From Nevskiaceae bacterium (GTDB lineage Bacteria > Pseudomonadota > Gammaproteobacteria > Steroidobacterales > Steroidobacteraceae), in contig JACKOV010000002.1 of assembly GCA_024234075.1 (NCBI GenBank), forward strand, positions 806,001 to 870,000: a DNA stretch of 64,000 nucleotides. The letters are read 5' to 3'. The notes below the pieces were generated by a model, which had not been told where the DNA came from, ran no database searches, and saw nothing but the letters and a program-made list of their open reading frames with translations. Of the stretch, positions 24,852-33,436 are shown in pieces (position 1 is the first letter of the stretch; every line of letters begins with the position of its first letter). Position numbers and translations under genes: made by a program.

Positions 24852-25544
24852 ATGGTGGCCAAGGGTTCCAGCGTGGTTCTGGTGGTCGGCGGCGGCCCGG
24901 GCTCGTCCGCATGGCTATGTGACATGCTGGCTGCTCATGGGTTCACGTCGCGGCGGGCTTCGCTCGAGCTGGCGGTACTCTGGGCCAAGACGCCGCCGCC
25001 GCCGGCGGCGGCGATCCTCGATCTGGCGGCGTTGCCGCCGGACGAGGAGGACGGGCTGGTGATCCTCGATCGCCTGCGGGCCGCCGTCGATTCGCTGCCT
25101 GTGCTGGTGTTGTCAGCGCTCGGCCTGGCGGACGAGCGGGTGCGCATCCACCGCGCGGGCGCCACGGCGATCCTGACCAAACCGGTCGAGCCGACCGAAC
25201 TGGTACTGCAATTGCACGAGTTGCTGGCGCCGTACTCGAGCGCGCCGCTGCGCTGCGGTGATCTGACGCTGGATCCCGCCTCGGGCCAGGCGCAGCGGGC
25301 TGGCCGGTGGCTCGACCTGACGCCGCGCGAATGCGCCTTGCTCGAGCTGCTGCTGCGGCATCGAGGCCAGGTGGTGAGCCGCAAAGTGCTGCTCGAGAAG
25401 GTCTGGAACTACCGGTTCGATCCGCACTCCAGCCTGGTGGACATCCATGTGTCGCGGCTGCGGCGCAAGATCGATGACGGCTTCCCGCAACCGTTGCTGC
25501 ATACGCGGCACGGCATGGGGTACAAGCTGTCGGAGATTCCATGA
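24852..25544 (+). CDS. atypical OmpR-family response regulator with degenerate receiver
   Basis: 230 residues. The winged-helix domain (about 133-228) is normal: LTPRECALLELLLRH, VDIHVSRLRRKIDD. The receiver keeps an aspartate at the phosphoacceptor place (Asp57 in AAILDLAAL) and the lysine (Lys110 in ILTKPVEP). The acidic pocket, usually VVDDD, reads VVGGGPG, so the Mg2+ site is probably lost and phosphorylation is doubtful. Many Pro/Ala residues also replace the alpha2 region. The stop overlaps the start of the histidine kinase gene (ATGA). The DNA-binding domain strongly resembles that of the divergent neighbour, so they look like old duplicates. Confidence 0.88.
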   Translation: MVAKGSSVVLVVGGGPGSSAWLCDMLAAHGFTSRRASLELAVLWAKTPPPPAAAILDLAALPPDEEDGLVILDRLRAAVDSLPVLVLSALGLADERVRIHRAGATAILTKPVEPTELVLQLHELLAPYSSAPLRCGDLTLDPASGQAQRAGRWLDLTPRECALLELLLRHRGQVVSRKVLLEKVWNYRFDPHSSLVDIHVSRLRRKIDDGFPQPLLHTRHGMGYKLSEIP

Positions 25545-27010
25545 AGATCCTGCTGTTCGACCGGCGTGCGCTGGGCATGGTGACGCTGTCGGTGATTGCT
25601 GCGCTGGCCGCGTTCATCACCGCGTTCACCTGGCTCGACAACCGGGTGACCAAGCTGCTGGACGAGGAACTGCTTGGCGCGCTGCAGCGCGAGCTGCAGG
25701 TGTTCCAGGCCCTGCAGCGCGAAACCAGCACGGCCTGGACGGTGGCGGCGCTGCAGCGCCGCGCCCGCTATTCGAGCGATGTCCGTCGCACGCTGCTGCT
25801 CGACGACCAAGGCCGGGTGGTGTTTGGCCGGCTCGAGGACTGGCCGGAGGGGATCACGCTGCGCCGGAATCTCGCGCAGGGGCCATCGTCCCGGCACGAT
25901 CAGCAGCTGTATCTGGTCTCGGGCCCGGTCGGCAAGGATCACACGCTGTTTCTGGGCGAGATCGACCAGCGTCACGGCCAGGTGGGTCGGTCGCTGGTTG
26001 CCGCAGGCGTGGTCGCGATGCTGGTGGTGCTTGCGACCGGGCTGCTGATCGGCCTGCGGTTCAATCACTATGTGCTGGCGAGGCTGGCCAGCATTGCCCA
26101 GACGGCGCGCGAGATCATGCGTGGCCAGATGAAGGCCCGGGCTCCGGACGGGCAGCGTCTCGATGCGCTCGGCTCCCTGGCGCGGGTGTTCAACGAGATG
26201 CTGGACCAGAACGAGGCGCTGGTGACCGGCATGCGTACGGCCACTGAGAGCCTGGCGCACGATCTGCGAACGCCACTGACGCGCCTGCAGTCGGCCATTG
26301 CAGCGGCTCGCGATACCACCGATCCGCAGCGGCGCGACGAGCTGCTGGCCGGCGCGCAGGCCGAGTCCGAGCACATCCTGCGCACCTTCAGTGCGCTGAT
26401 CGACCTGGCGCGTGCCGAGGCGGGCCTGTCGCGCGATGCGATGGAGCGCACGGACCTCGCTGCGCTGGCCACCGATATCGCCGATCTGTTCGAGCCGCTA
26501 GCCGAGGAGCGCCAGCAGCATCTCGAACGCGACATTCAGCCGACGGTGGCGCTGGCGCATCGGCAGATCCTGTTTCAGGCGGTCGGCAACCTGCTCGAGA
26601 ACGCGATCAAATATTCGCCGACCGGTTCGGTGGTGCGGCTCGCGCTCGAACCCGGCACGGCCCGACACGGCCCGACGTTCGTGGTCACCGATGCCGGCCC
26701 GGGCATTCCGGCGTATGCGCGCGAGCAGGCCCTGCGGCCGTTCGTGCGGCTCGAGCCCGCCGGACGCAAACCGGGCTCCGGCCTGGGGCTGGCGATTGCC
26801 TCGACGGCTGCGCGTCTGCATGGCGGCGGGTTGCAACTCGAAGACGCCGATCCGGGCCTGCGGGTTCGGCTGCAGTTCGGCGCTCACTGGCAGGATGGCG
26901 ACGCCGAGCCAGCCGCGATTGCGGCGCCGCTCGCGCTCAGGGCGGCGAGGCCGTCCGCGTCAGCCGGGACGGCGATGGCGGCGGGAGCACGCTCGGCAGC
27001 CGAAGCGTGA
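25541..27010 (+). CDS. sensor histidine kinase
   Basis: 489-residue inner-membrane kinase. Membrane segments lie at about residues 10-32 and 150-173, enclosing a periplasmic sensor of about 115 residues. A HAMP domain follows at about 174-228, then the H-box ESLAHDLRTPLTRL with His240, and the ATPase domain with N-box NLLENAIKYSP, G1 DAGPGIP and G2 GSGLGLAIA. The C-terminal 35 residues are an Ala-rich tail. The gene starts inside the last codons of the atypical regulator. Its 3' end overlaps the tail of the oppositely oriented kinase by 74 bp. The true partner could be either nearby OmpR regulator. Confidence 0.92.
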   Translation: MKILLFDRRALGMVTLSVIAALAAFITAFTWLDNRVTKLLDEELLGALQRELQVFQALQRETSTAWTVAALQRRARYSSDVRRTLLLDDQGRVVFGRLEDWPEGITLRRNLAQGPSSRHDQQLYLVSGPVGKDHTLFLGEIDQRHGQVGRSLVAAGVVAMLVVLATGLLIGLRFNHYVLARLASIAQTAREIMRGQMKARAPDGQRLDALGSLARVFNEMLDQNEALVTGMRTATESLAHDLRTPLTRLQSAIAAARDTTDPQRRDELLAGAQAESEHILRTFSALIDLARAEAGLSRDAMERTDLAALATDIADLFEPLAEERQQHLERDIQPTVALAHRQILFQAVGNLLENAIKYSPTGSVVRLALEPGTARHGPTFVVTDAGPGIPAYAREQALRPFVRLEPAGRKPGSGLGLAIASTAARLHGGGLQLEDADPGLRVRLQFGAHWQDGDAEPAAIAAPLALRAARPSASAGTAMAAGARSAAEA

Positions 27011-28358
27011 CCGCGAGGCCGCGGGCTGCGCCGGTGGCATCGCGCCGATTGACCGCCTCGATCGAGCCGCCGTGCGCCCGCATCACCCGGGCGGCGATCG
27101 CCAGACCGAGACCCGCGCCGCCGCTGCTCCGGTCGCGCGCCGTCGCGACGCGATGGAAGGGCTCGAAGATCCGCGACAGTTCCGCTTCCGGCACGCCGGG
27201 TCCCGAATCGGTGATCGTGATCGCCGCAGCGCCCGGCGTGGTCTGCAGCGTGATTGCGACCTCGGTCTTCGCGGGGGTGTGTCGCAGCGCGTTGCGGACC
27301 ACGTTTTCGATCGCGGCGCCGAGCCAGGCCGGATCGGCCTCGATCGGGCAGCTCGTCAACGTTGGCTGCCAGCCGATCCGCCGGCCGGAGGCCTCGGCCT
27401 CGTAGCGTGCGTCCGCGGCCAGCCGGTCGACTAGTTCGACCAGATCGAGCCGCTCGACCGTGATCGCACCGGCGCCGGAGTCGAGGCGCGCGATGTCGAG
27501 CACGCGGCCGATCAATTCGTCGAGGCGCTCGATCTCGGTTTCGAGTCGCTCGAGCTGGCGCGGGATGTCGGCGCCCGACTGGCGTGCGAGACCGGTGGCG
27601 AGCCGCATCCGGGCCAGCGGCGAACGCAGTTCGTGCGAGACGTCGCGCAGCAGTTGCTCGCGCACCTCGATCAGGGTCGCCAGCCGCGCCGCCATGGCGT
27701 CGAACGATGCCGCCAGCTGGCCGAGTTCGTCGCGGCGGCCGCGGGTGGCGGCGGCGACCCGGGTATCGAGCGCGCCGCCGGACAGCGCCTGGGTGGCGCG
27801 CTGCAGGTCGCGGATCGGTCGCGTCAGCGACCGGGCGAGTGCGAAGCTGAGCAGCGCCGTGACCGCGACCGCCAGCAGCAGCAGCGGGACGCGCGCATCC
27901 GGCAGCACGAAGGATTGAGCCGTGTTGCGGGGCCGGCGGGGCGGCAGCAGCAGCCGGTAACGCGTGCCGTCGGCGGCCATCAGCACCGGCAGGCGCTCCG
28001 GCGGCCGCAGCACCACGCCGGGCGCATCCTCGAGCCGTAGCGGTGGTGCGGCCCAGCGCATCGCACCGGCGGCGTAGCGCGGCAGCCGTCGTCCGAGCAA
28101 TTCGCGGCCCTCGTCGTCGATCACCAGCAAGGGGCGGTCGCGGCGGATGGCCGCATCCTCGCGCAGCCAGTCGACCAGCGCGGGCCGACCGCCGTGGGCG
28201 AGTGCCGCGGCTGCGCGGCTGGCCGCCTCGCGCAGCGGCATGGCGTTTTCATCCTGCCTTGCGGCCAGCAGCCACCAGGTGATGAGGATCGCACCGGCGC
28301 CGATGACCAGCATCGCGACGAAGAACGACACGAAGATCCGCAGCGACAGGCGGCTCAC
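26937..28358 (-). CDS. CpxA/RstB-like sensor histidine kinase
   Basis: 473 residues. Membrane segments at about 8-32 and 157-175 frame a periplasmic domain of about 125 residues rich in Arg and Leu. HAMP at about 175-228, H-box RDVSHELRSPLARM with His242, N-box VVRNALRHTP, G1 DSGPGVP and G2 GAGLGLAIA. The GTG start overlaps the regulator stop (GTGA), so kinase and regulator are co-translated. By its companion regulator and the divergent Spy/CpxP-like gene it fits an envelope-stress pair. The open frame extends upstream into the regulator gene but in a different reading, so it is discarded. Confidence 0.92.
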   Translation of the reverse strand: MSRLSLRIFVSFFVAMLVIGAGAILITWWLLAARQDENAMPLREAASRAAAALAHGGRPALVDWLREDAAIRRDRPLLVIDDEGRELLGRRLPRYAAGAMRWAAPPLRLEDAPGVVLRPPERLPVLMAADGTRYRLLLPPRRPRNTAQSFVLPDARVPLLLLAVAVTALLSFALARSLTRPIRDLQRATQALSGGALDTRVAAATRGRRDELGQLAASFDAMAARLATLIEVREQLLRDVSHELRSPLARMRLATGLARQSGADIPRQLERLETEIERLDELIGRVLDIARLDSGAGAITVERLDLVELVDRLAADARYEAEASGRRIGWQPTLTSCPIEADPAWLGAAIENVVRNALRHTPAKTEVAITLQTTPGAAAITITDSGPGVPEAELSRIFEPFHRVATARDRSSGGAGLGLAIAARVMRAHGGSIEAVNRRDATGAARGLAVTLRLPSVLPPPSPSRLTRTASPP

Positions 28359-29083
28359 GCCGGCGGCTCCGCCAGCAGCTCGTAGCCGGCGCCGCGTACC
28401 GCACGGATCTCGATGCCGCGTGTGCCGGTACGCTCGAGTTTGCGGCGCAGATTGCTGACGTGGGTGTCGATGCTGCGATCGTACAGCGTGAGTTTGCGGC
28501 CGAGGGCGTGCTCGGTCAGTTCGGCCCGGCTCACCAGCTTGCCGGCGTCGCGGACCAGTCGTGCCAGCACGCGGAACTCGGCGCCGGTCAGCTCGAGCGG
28601 CGTGTCGCCATGGTCGGCGCGGCGCCGCGCGAGATCGAGACGCAAGGCGCCGGCCTGGAGTTCGGTGACGGCTTCCGCGCCGTCGCCGCCGTCGTTGGCG
28701 CTGCCCGAGCTGCTGCGGCGCAGCACGGCGCGGATCCGGGCCGCCAGCTCGCGCGGATCGAAGGGTTTGGAAAGATAGTCGTCGGCGCCGAGCTCGAGCC
28801 CGAGGATGCGATCCACGGCATCGCCGCGAGCCGTCAGCATCAGGATCGGCAGCCGCATTTCCCGCGCGCGCAACTCGCGCAGCAGGTCGAAGCCGCTGCG
28901 GCCCGGCAGCATCACGTCGAGCACGACCAGATCGGGCAGCGTGCCGGTGGCCGTCTCGAGCGGCGCGGACGGCGCCTCGTGGGCGAGCTGCACGTCGAAC
29001 CCCTCGTGGTCGAGGAACTCGGCCAGCATGGTCGCAAGCTCGCGATCGTCGTCGATGATCAGGATCTGCGGGCGAATGGGCAT
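28355..29083 (-). CDS. CpxR/RstA-like response regulator
   Basis: 242 residues, OmpR type. Receiver: LIIDDD pocket at 8-13, phosphoacceptor Asp56 in VVLDVMLPG, LTARGD, and Lys in LSKPFDP. A Gly/Ser/Asp-rich linker at about 125-140 is followed by the winged helix (LTGAEFRVLARLV, YDRSIDTHVSNLRRKLE), whose recognition helix and R-S-I-D-T-H-V-S-N-L-R form match the CpxR/RstA branch. Upstream and divergent by 161 bp is the CpxP/Spy-like gene. I found no clear GTAAA direct repeat there, so the E. coli CpxR site may not apply. Confidence 0.92.
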   Translation of the reverse strand: MPIRPQILIIDDDRELATMLAEFLDHEGFDVQLAHEAPSAPLETATGTLPDLVVLDVMLPGRSGFDLLRELRAREMRLPILMLTARGDAVDRILGLELGADDYLSKPFDPRELAARIRAVLRRSSSGSANDGGDGAEAVTELQAGALRLDLARRRADHGDTPLELTGAEFRVLARLVRDAGKLVSRAELTEHALGRKLTLYDRSIDTHVSNLRRKLERTGTRGIEIRAVRGAGYELLAEPPA

Positions 29084-29244
29084 GATCTCCGTCGCTTCGG
29101 CGCCATGTTGCCGCCGGTTGCGCCCCGCGGCCATGGTCGTCGGCACCCTTGACACAACTTTGCACCGTGTTGACGGAAACTCCACCCGGATCGTCGGTCC
29201 AATCCGGCAGCCTTGTCCCACGGGCTCATACAGGAGATTCGACG

Positions 29245-29784
29245 ATGAACAGACAATCATGGCTTGGCGTGATGGCAGTGGTCGCGACCGGTGCGGGTCT
29301 CGCGTTCGCCGGCCCGAGTGCCGATCCGGGCAAAAGGTTCGGCGGCGACCGTCCTGCGATGAGCCGGATGGCCGGCGATCCCGGCGCGATGTCGGGCTGG
29401 GGACATCCGCGGATGCTCGAGCGCATGGCCGGCGAGCTGCAGCTGACCGAAGACCAGAAGCAGAAGCTCAAGGGCATCTACGAGTCGGCCCGGCCGGAGA
29501 TGCAGCAGGTCCGCGATCTTGCACGCCAGAACGCCGAGAAGCTGCGCAGCGTCAAACCCGGCGACCGCAACTACGACGCGGTGGTGGCGGAGGTGGCACG
29601 CAGTGCCGGCGACCTGGCCGCCCGCGCGGTCACCAACGGGGCGCAGCTGCGCAGCCAGACCTGGGCGGTGCTGACGCCCGAGCAACGCCAGAAGCTCGAG
29701 ACCCTGCAGGCCAAGCGCCAGGAAGCGCGCAAGCAGCGTGGCAACCGCGGGGAGCGGCGCGAATCGCCGCCTGCTGCACCGTAA
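29245..29784 (+). CDS. CpxP/Spy-family periplasmic protein
   Basis: 179 residues. Signal peptide of about 22 residues (cleavage near AFA-GPS). The mature part is highly helical and has two LTxxQ motifs, LTEDQKQKL and LTPEQRQKL, the hallmark of CpxP and Spy, which act as periplasmic chaperones and dampen Cpx-type kinases. The tail is Arg/Gln-rich. CAGGAG lies 10 bases before the ATG. Its position, divergent from the regulator-kinase pair, mirrors cpxP beside cpxRA, so regulation by that pair is likely. Confidence 0.85.
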   Translation: MNRQSWLGVMAVVATGAGLAFAGPSADPGKRFGGDRPAMSRMAGDPGAMSGWGHPRMLERMAGELQLTEDQKQKLKGIYESARPEMQQVRDLARQNAEKLRSVKPGDRNYDAVVAEVARSAGDLAARAVTNGAQLRSQTWAVLTPEQRQKLETLQAKRQEARKQRGNRGERRESPPAAP

Positions 29785-29825
29785 TCGGGTTCGTCTGATC
29801 GGGTTAGGCTGACAGCCAGCAAAAA

Positions 29826-29853
29826 GGCCCGGTGCAGCATGCTGCACCGGGCC
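29826..29853 (-). terminator. 28-bp perfect palindrome terminator after the HU gene
   Basis: A perfect 28-base palindrome centred at 29839/29840, preceded on the plus strand by five As, so on the minus strand the hairpin is followed by TTTTT. It ends the HU-like gene and may also stop transcription from the Spy-like gene on the other side. Confidence 0.85.
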
Positions 29854-29917
29854 CGTTGTTCCGAAGCGTTGCGCTGCCGCCGGCCCCCTCGGGGCCTGTA
29901 CGGCCGCGCGGCAGGCT

Positions 29918-30229
29918 TCAGTTCACGAAACCTTTCAGATTCTTCAGCGGCATTGCACGGACCTTCTTCGAGGCCGGCTTGGCCTTGAAGGTCATCTTCT
30001 CGCCGGTGAACGGGTTGATGCCCTCGCGCGCCTTGGAGGCGGGCTTCTTCACGACCTTGAGCTTCAGCAGGCCGGGCAGGGTGAACAGGCCGTTGGAGCG
30101 CAGGCTCTTCTTGACCTGGGCGTGCAGCGAATCGAACACCGCCGAAACCTGCTTGCGGGACAGATCAGTGTCCTTCGCGATCTGGTTCAGGATCTCCGAC
30201 TTCGTCGGCGGGCCAGCCTTCTTCGCCAT
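29918..30229 (-). CDS. HU-family DNA-binding protein
   Basis: 103-residue nucleoid protein that bends DNA. The HU/IHF fold is seen in KSEILNQIAKDTDLSRKQVSAV at the start and GREGINPFTGEK-like REGINPFTGEKMTFKAKPASK in the arm region, with the conserved proline in NPFTG. It is longer than typical HU (90 residues) and carries extra lysines near residues 55-65 (VVKKPASKAREG), as in the variant HU proteins of many gammaproteobacteria. A single-gene unit: 208 bp upstream to yggU and a palindromic terminator 65 bp downstream. Confidence 0.9.
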   Translation of the reverse strand: MAKKAGPPTKSEILNQIAKDTDLSRKQVSAVFDSLHAQVKKSLRSNGLFTLPGLLKLKVVKKPASKAREGINPFTGEKMTFKAKPASKKVRAMPLKNLKGFVN

Positions 30230-30437
30230 GTTTCAGGTACTCCTAATTGCGGACAGTTGTTTGCAGAGAATGACTTGCGACTTGAGCGCGCATCGCAGCG
30301 CCGCACGAATCGGCGCGCAACATAGCACATGCGTAGTGCTGTGCAAGAGGTTTTTCGGGAAGGCTGCTGCGGAAACCCCTTTTTTTCTAGGCTCGCGCGC
30401 ATCGATGCTCGCTCGTCGACGCGCGCGGGCCTGAAAA

Positions 30438-30770
30438 TCAAGGCTTTTTGGCACATGCTTCGAGTAGAGCCGTCGCGATTGAATCGCGTGCGGCCGCTGC
30501 GCCGGCGATGCGCAGATCCTTGTTCCGGGCATGTTCGCCGCGCAGGATCGTGATGCGGCTGCGTGCCAGATCGAGCGCCGCGGCCAGCAGTTCGATGGCG
30601 GCGCGGTTGGCGCCACCCTCGACCGGCGGCGCCGTGACGCGCAGCTGCAAGCGGCCGGAGGCGATGCCGTCGAAGCGGGCACGCGATGCGCGCGGCTGCA
30701 CACGGACCAGCACGACCAGGTCCTGGTCTGCGATCCGGAGCCAGTCGTCGGCGGCGGATACCGTCGCCAT
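30438..30770 (-). CDS. yggU: DUF167/YggU-family protein
   Basis: 110-residue small alpha/beta protein. The signature V-x-V-x-P-x-A-S and L-x-V-x-V-T-A-P-P-V-E-G-x-A-N is plain (VRVQPRASRARFDG, LRVTAPPVEGGANRAAIE). Function unknown. It is the last gene of proC-yggT-yggU, starting 6 bp after the yggT stop, an order conserved in Pseudomonas and relatives. Its last residues are Ala/Lys-rich. Confidence 0.9.
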   Translation of the reverse strand: MATVSAADDWLRIADQDLVVLVRVQPRASRARFDGIASGRLQLRVTAPPVEGGANRAAIELLAAALDLARSRITILRGEHARNKDLRIAGAAAARDSIATALLEACAKKP

Positions 30771-30776
30771 TTGGCG

Positions 30777-31307
30777 TCAGCGCAGCAGGATCAGCAGCAT
30801 CTGGATGCCGATACCTGCCCAGAGCGGGGAAAGATCGAGGCCGCTGACCGACGGAATCGTCCGGCGGATGGGTCGCAGCACCGGTTCGCACAGCGATTCG
30901 AGGATCGATGTCGCCGGAGAGTAGGAGCCGGGGGCGATCATCGACAGCAGGGCGTAGATGAAGATCGCCCAGAAGTAGACCCAGAGTGTGGTGCGGACGA
31001 TCTCCAGCGATGCGAGACGCAGCAGGTCGATGGCGTCCGGCATCCCGAAGCCGCGCACCAGCCACAGGGCGGCGACCTGCGCCAAGGCCGTCAGCAGCAC
31101 TGCCGCGACCGAAGCCGTATCGATCCGCCCGATCGGCGGCAGCAGCCGCCGCAGCGGCATGATCAGCCAGTTGCTGAGCCGGACGATGGCCTGCGAGAGC
31201 GGGTTGCGGAAGTCGGCCCGTGCCCATTGCAGCAGCAGGCGCAGCAGGAACACGAAGAACAGCAGGGAGAAGCCGGTGTCGACCAGGAATACGAGGACGT
31301 CTTGCAT
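30777..31307 (-). CDS. yggT: YggT-family integral membrane protein
   Basis: 176 residues with about four membrane segments in two similar halves, each ending in the YGGT motif R-x-x-x-P (LIMPLRRLLPPIGRID and LCEPVLRPIRRTIPSVSGLDLSPL). The family has been linked to osmotic adaptation, cell shape and division-plane membrane organisation, without a proven reaction. The start is at MQDVLVFLVDTG, flush with the first membrane segment. It is 22 bp downstream of proC on the same strand. Confidence 0.92.
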   Translation of the reverse strand: MQDVLVFLVDTGFSLLFFVFLLRLLLQWARADFRNPLSQAIVRLSNWLIMPLRRLLPPIGRIDTASVAAVLLTALAQVAALWLVRGFGMPDAIDLLRLASLEIVRTTLWVYFWAIFIYALLSMIAPGSYSPATSILESLCEPVLRPIRRTIPSVSGLDLSPLWAGIGIQMLLILLR

Positions 31308-31329
31308 GCTGTCGATTGTTGCAGGCGGA

Positions 31330-32169
31330 TCAGGATCGGTGGGTGCCGAATTCGGCGGCAAGCTCGCGTCCGCGTCGTACGGCCGCCTCGACCGCGGCGT
31401 CGACCAGCGCGCCGAAGTGCTGCGCATGCAGGCTCTGCAGTGCCGCTTCGGTGGTGCCGCCGCGCGAGGTCACCTCGGCGCGCAGCCGCGACAGGTCGCC
31501 GTCGCTGCGGGCGGCCATCGAGCCGGCGCCGTGCAGCGTCGCGACGGCGAGCTGACGGGCGGCCTCCGCGGCGAGGCCTTGGCGGATACCCGCTTCGGTC
31601 AAGGCTTCGGCCAGCAGGAAAAAATAGGCCGGGCCGCTGCCGGAGACCGCGGTAACCACGTCCATCAGCGACTCGTCGTCCACCCAGGCAACCGTACCGG
31701 CGGCGCGCATCACCTCTTCGGCGAGCGCACGGGCCGCGGGTGGCGTATCGGCGGGGGCATACAGGCCGGTAGCGCCGGCGCCGACCAGTGCCGGACGATT
31801 CGGCATCGCCCGTACGATCGCGATGCCTGCACCGCACCAGCCGGCGAGATCCGCGGTGCGCAGCCCGGCTGCGATCGACAGTACGACCGGCCGGGTTTGT
31901 CGCAGCGCCGGCTGCATGGCCGTGACCACCTGCGCCAGCTCCTGGGGTTTGATCGCGAGCACGACGATGTCCGCGTCCGCGATCGCCGCGAGGTTGTCGG
32001 TGCCGACCTGCACGCCCGGGTAGTCGCGCCGCAGCGCCTCGCAAGTCGCTTCATGGGGGTCGCCGATGGCGAGTTTGGCGGCGGGATGGCCGCCGCCGCG
32101 CAACCCACCGACGAGTGCGCGGCCCATGTTGCCGCCGCCGATGAAGGCAATCTTGATGTCGGGATTCAT
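31330..32169 (-). CDS. proC: pyrroline-5-carboxylate reductase
   Basis: 279 residues; last step of proline synthesis, reducing pyrroline-5-carboxylate with NADPH. The N-terminal Rossmann fold carries IAFIGGGNMGRALVGGL, then VLAIKPQELAQV and MPNRPALVGAGATGLYA. The C-terminal dimer domain has VTAVSGSGPAYFFLLAEAL and the conserved GLAAEAARQLAVATLHGAG and SRGGTTEAALQ. First gene of the proC-yggT-yggU unit, divergent from pilT with about 200 bp between them. Confidence 0.95.
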   Translation of the reverse strand: MNPDIKIAFIGGGNMGRALVGGLRGGGHPAAKLAIGDPHEATCEALRRDYPGVQVGTDNLAAIADADIVVLAIKPQELAQVVTAMQPALRQTRPVVLSIAAGLRTADLAGWCGAGIAIVRAMPNRPALVGAGATGLYAPADTPPAARALAEEVMRAAGTVAWVDDESLMDVVTAVSGSGPAYFFLLAEALTEAGIRQGLAAEAARQLAVATLHGAGSMAARSDGDLSRLRAEVTSRGGTTEAALQSLHAQHFGALVDAAVEAAVRRGRELAAEFGTHRS

Positions 32170-32322
32170 GTCGGCATTCTAATCGCTGCTGCAGGAAGCG
32201 TGATGGAGTCGACATTCCGGTCGTACTGCACTGCAGTGGCGACGCCTGGTTGGTACATGGTGCGGACGTCGTTCGGAGAATTCTGCGGAACGATTAACAT
32301 AGGTGGGTATCGGCCCCTTGGC

Positions 32323-32328
32323 TATACT
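32323..32328 (+). promoter_or_regulatory. -10-like box before pilT
   Basis: TATACT, five of six bases of the sigma-70 -10 consensus, 41 bp upstream of the pilT start. No good -35 accompanies it. Confidence 0.35.
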
Positions 32329-32369
32329 CCGATCGCTTGCTTGGGAGTTCGCATGGCCCCGGAGTCCGC

Positions 32370-33410
32370 ATGGCCGTAGATATCGCGCAGCTGCTCGCTT
32401 TTGCAGTCAAGAACAAGGCTTCCGACCTGCACCTTTCCGCAGGGATGCCGCCGATGATCCGCGTCGACGGCGACATGAAGCGCGTCAACATGCCGGCGCT
32501 GTCCCACAAGGACGTGCACGGCATGGTGTACGACATCATGAACGACAAGCAGCGCAAGGCCTACGAGGAGTTCTTCGAAACGGATTTCTCGTTCGAGATC
32601 CCCAAGCTCGCGCGCTTTCGCGTCAACGCCTTCAACCAGAATCGCGGCGCCGGCGCGGTGTTCCGCAACATCCCGTCCACGATCCTGACGCTGGACGAAC
32701 TGAATACACCGAAGATCTTCCGCGATCTCTGCATGCTGCCGCGCGGCCTGGTGCTGGTGACGGGTCCGACCGGCTCCGGCAAGTCGACCACGCTCGCCGG
32801 CATGATCAACCACTGCAACGACAACCGGCCGGACCACATCATCACCATCGAGGATCCGATCGAGTTCGTCCACGAGAGCAAGCGCTGCCTGATGAACCAG
32901 CGCGAGGTGCATCGCGACACCCTGGGGTTCAGCGAGGCGCTGCGCTCGGCGCTGCGCGAGGATCCGGACATCATCCTGGTCGGCGAGATGCGCGACCTGG
33001 AGACGATCCGCCTGGCCCTGACCGCGGCCGAGACCGGCCACCTGGTGTTCGGTACGCTGCACACCAGTTCCGCGGCCAAGACGATCGACCGCGTCGTCGA
33101 CGTGTTCCCGGCCGCCGAAAAGGAGATGGTGCGTTCGATGCTGTCGGAATCGCTGCGGGCGGTGATCTCGCAGACCTTGCTGAAGCGCAACGGCGGCGGC
33201 CGTATCGCCGCGCACGAGATCATGATCGGCACTCCGGCGATCCGCAATCTGATCCGCGAGGGCAAGATCGCGCAGATGTACTCGGCGATCCAGACCGGGC
33301 AGGGGCAGGGCATGCAGACGCTCGACCAGTGCTTGCAGGACCTGGTTTCCAAGAGTCTGGTGACCAAGGAAGAGGCTCGCTACAAGGCGCAGAACAAAGA
33401 TGCGTTGTGA
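32370..33410 (+). CDS. pilT: type IV pilus retraction ATPase PilT
   Basis: 346 residues, the standard PilT length. Hexameric motor that disassembles the pilus for twitching. Walker A is GPTGSGKST (132-140); the Asp box (TIEDPIEF), Walker B (DPDIILVGEMRD) and His box (ETGHLVFGTLHT) are all intact, as is the AIRNLIREGKIAQM segment near the C-terminus that is specific to PilT. The ATG is chosen because MAVDIAQLLAFAVKNKASDL matches the family start and GGAG lies just upstream. It heads a run of three motor genes. Confidence 0.96.
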   Translation: MAVDIAQLLAFAVKNKASDLHLSAGMPPMIRVDGDMKRVNMPALSHKDVHGMVYDIMNDKQRKAYEEFFETDFSFEIPKLARFRVNAFNQNRGAGAVFRNIPSTILTLDELNTPKIFRDLCMLPRGLVLVTGPTGSGKSTTLAGMINHCNDNRPDHIITIEDPIEFVHESKRCLMNQREVHRDTLGFSEALRSALREDPDIILVGEMRDLETIRLALTAAETGHLVFGTLHTSSAAKTIDRVVDVFPAAEKEMVRSMLSESLRAVISQTLLKRNGGGRIAAHEIMIGTPAIRNLIREGKIAQMYSAIQTGQGQGMQTLDQCLQDLVSKSLVTKEEARYKAQNKDAL

Positions 33411-33436
33411 TGCGCCGCGCGCCGTGAGGGTTGGCC

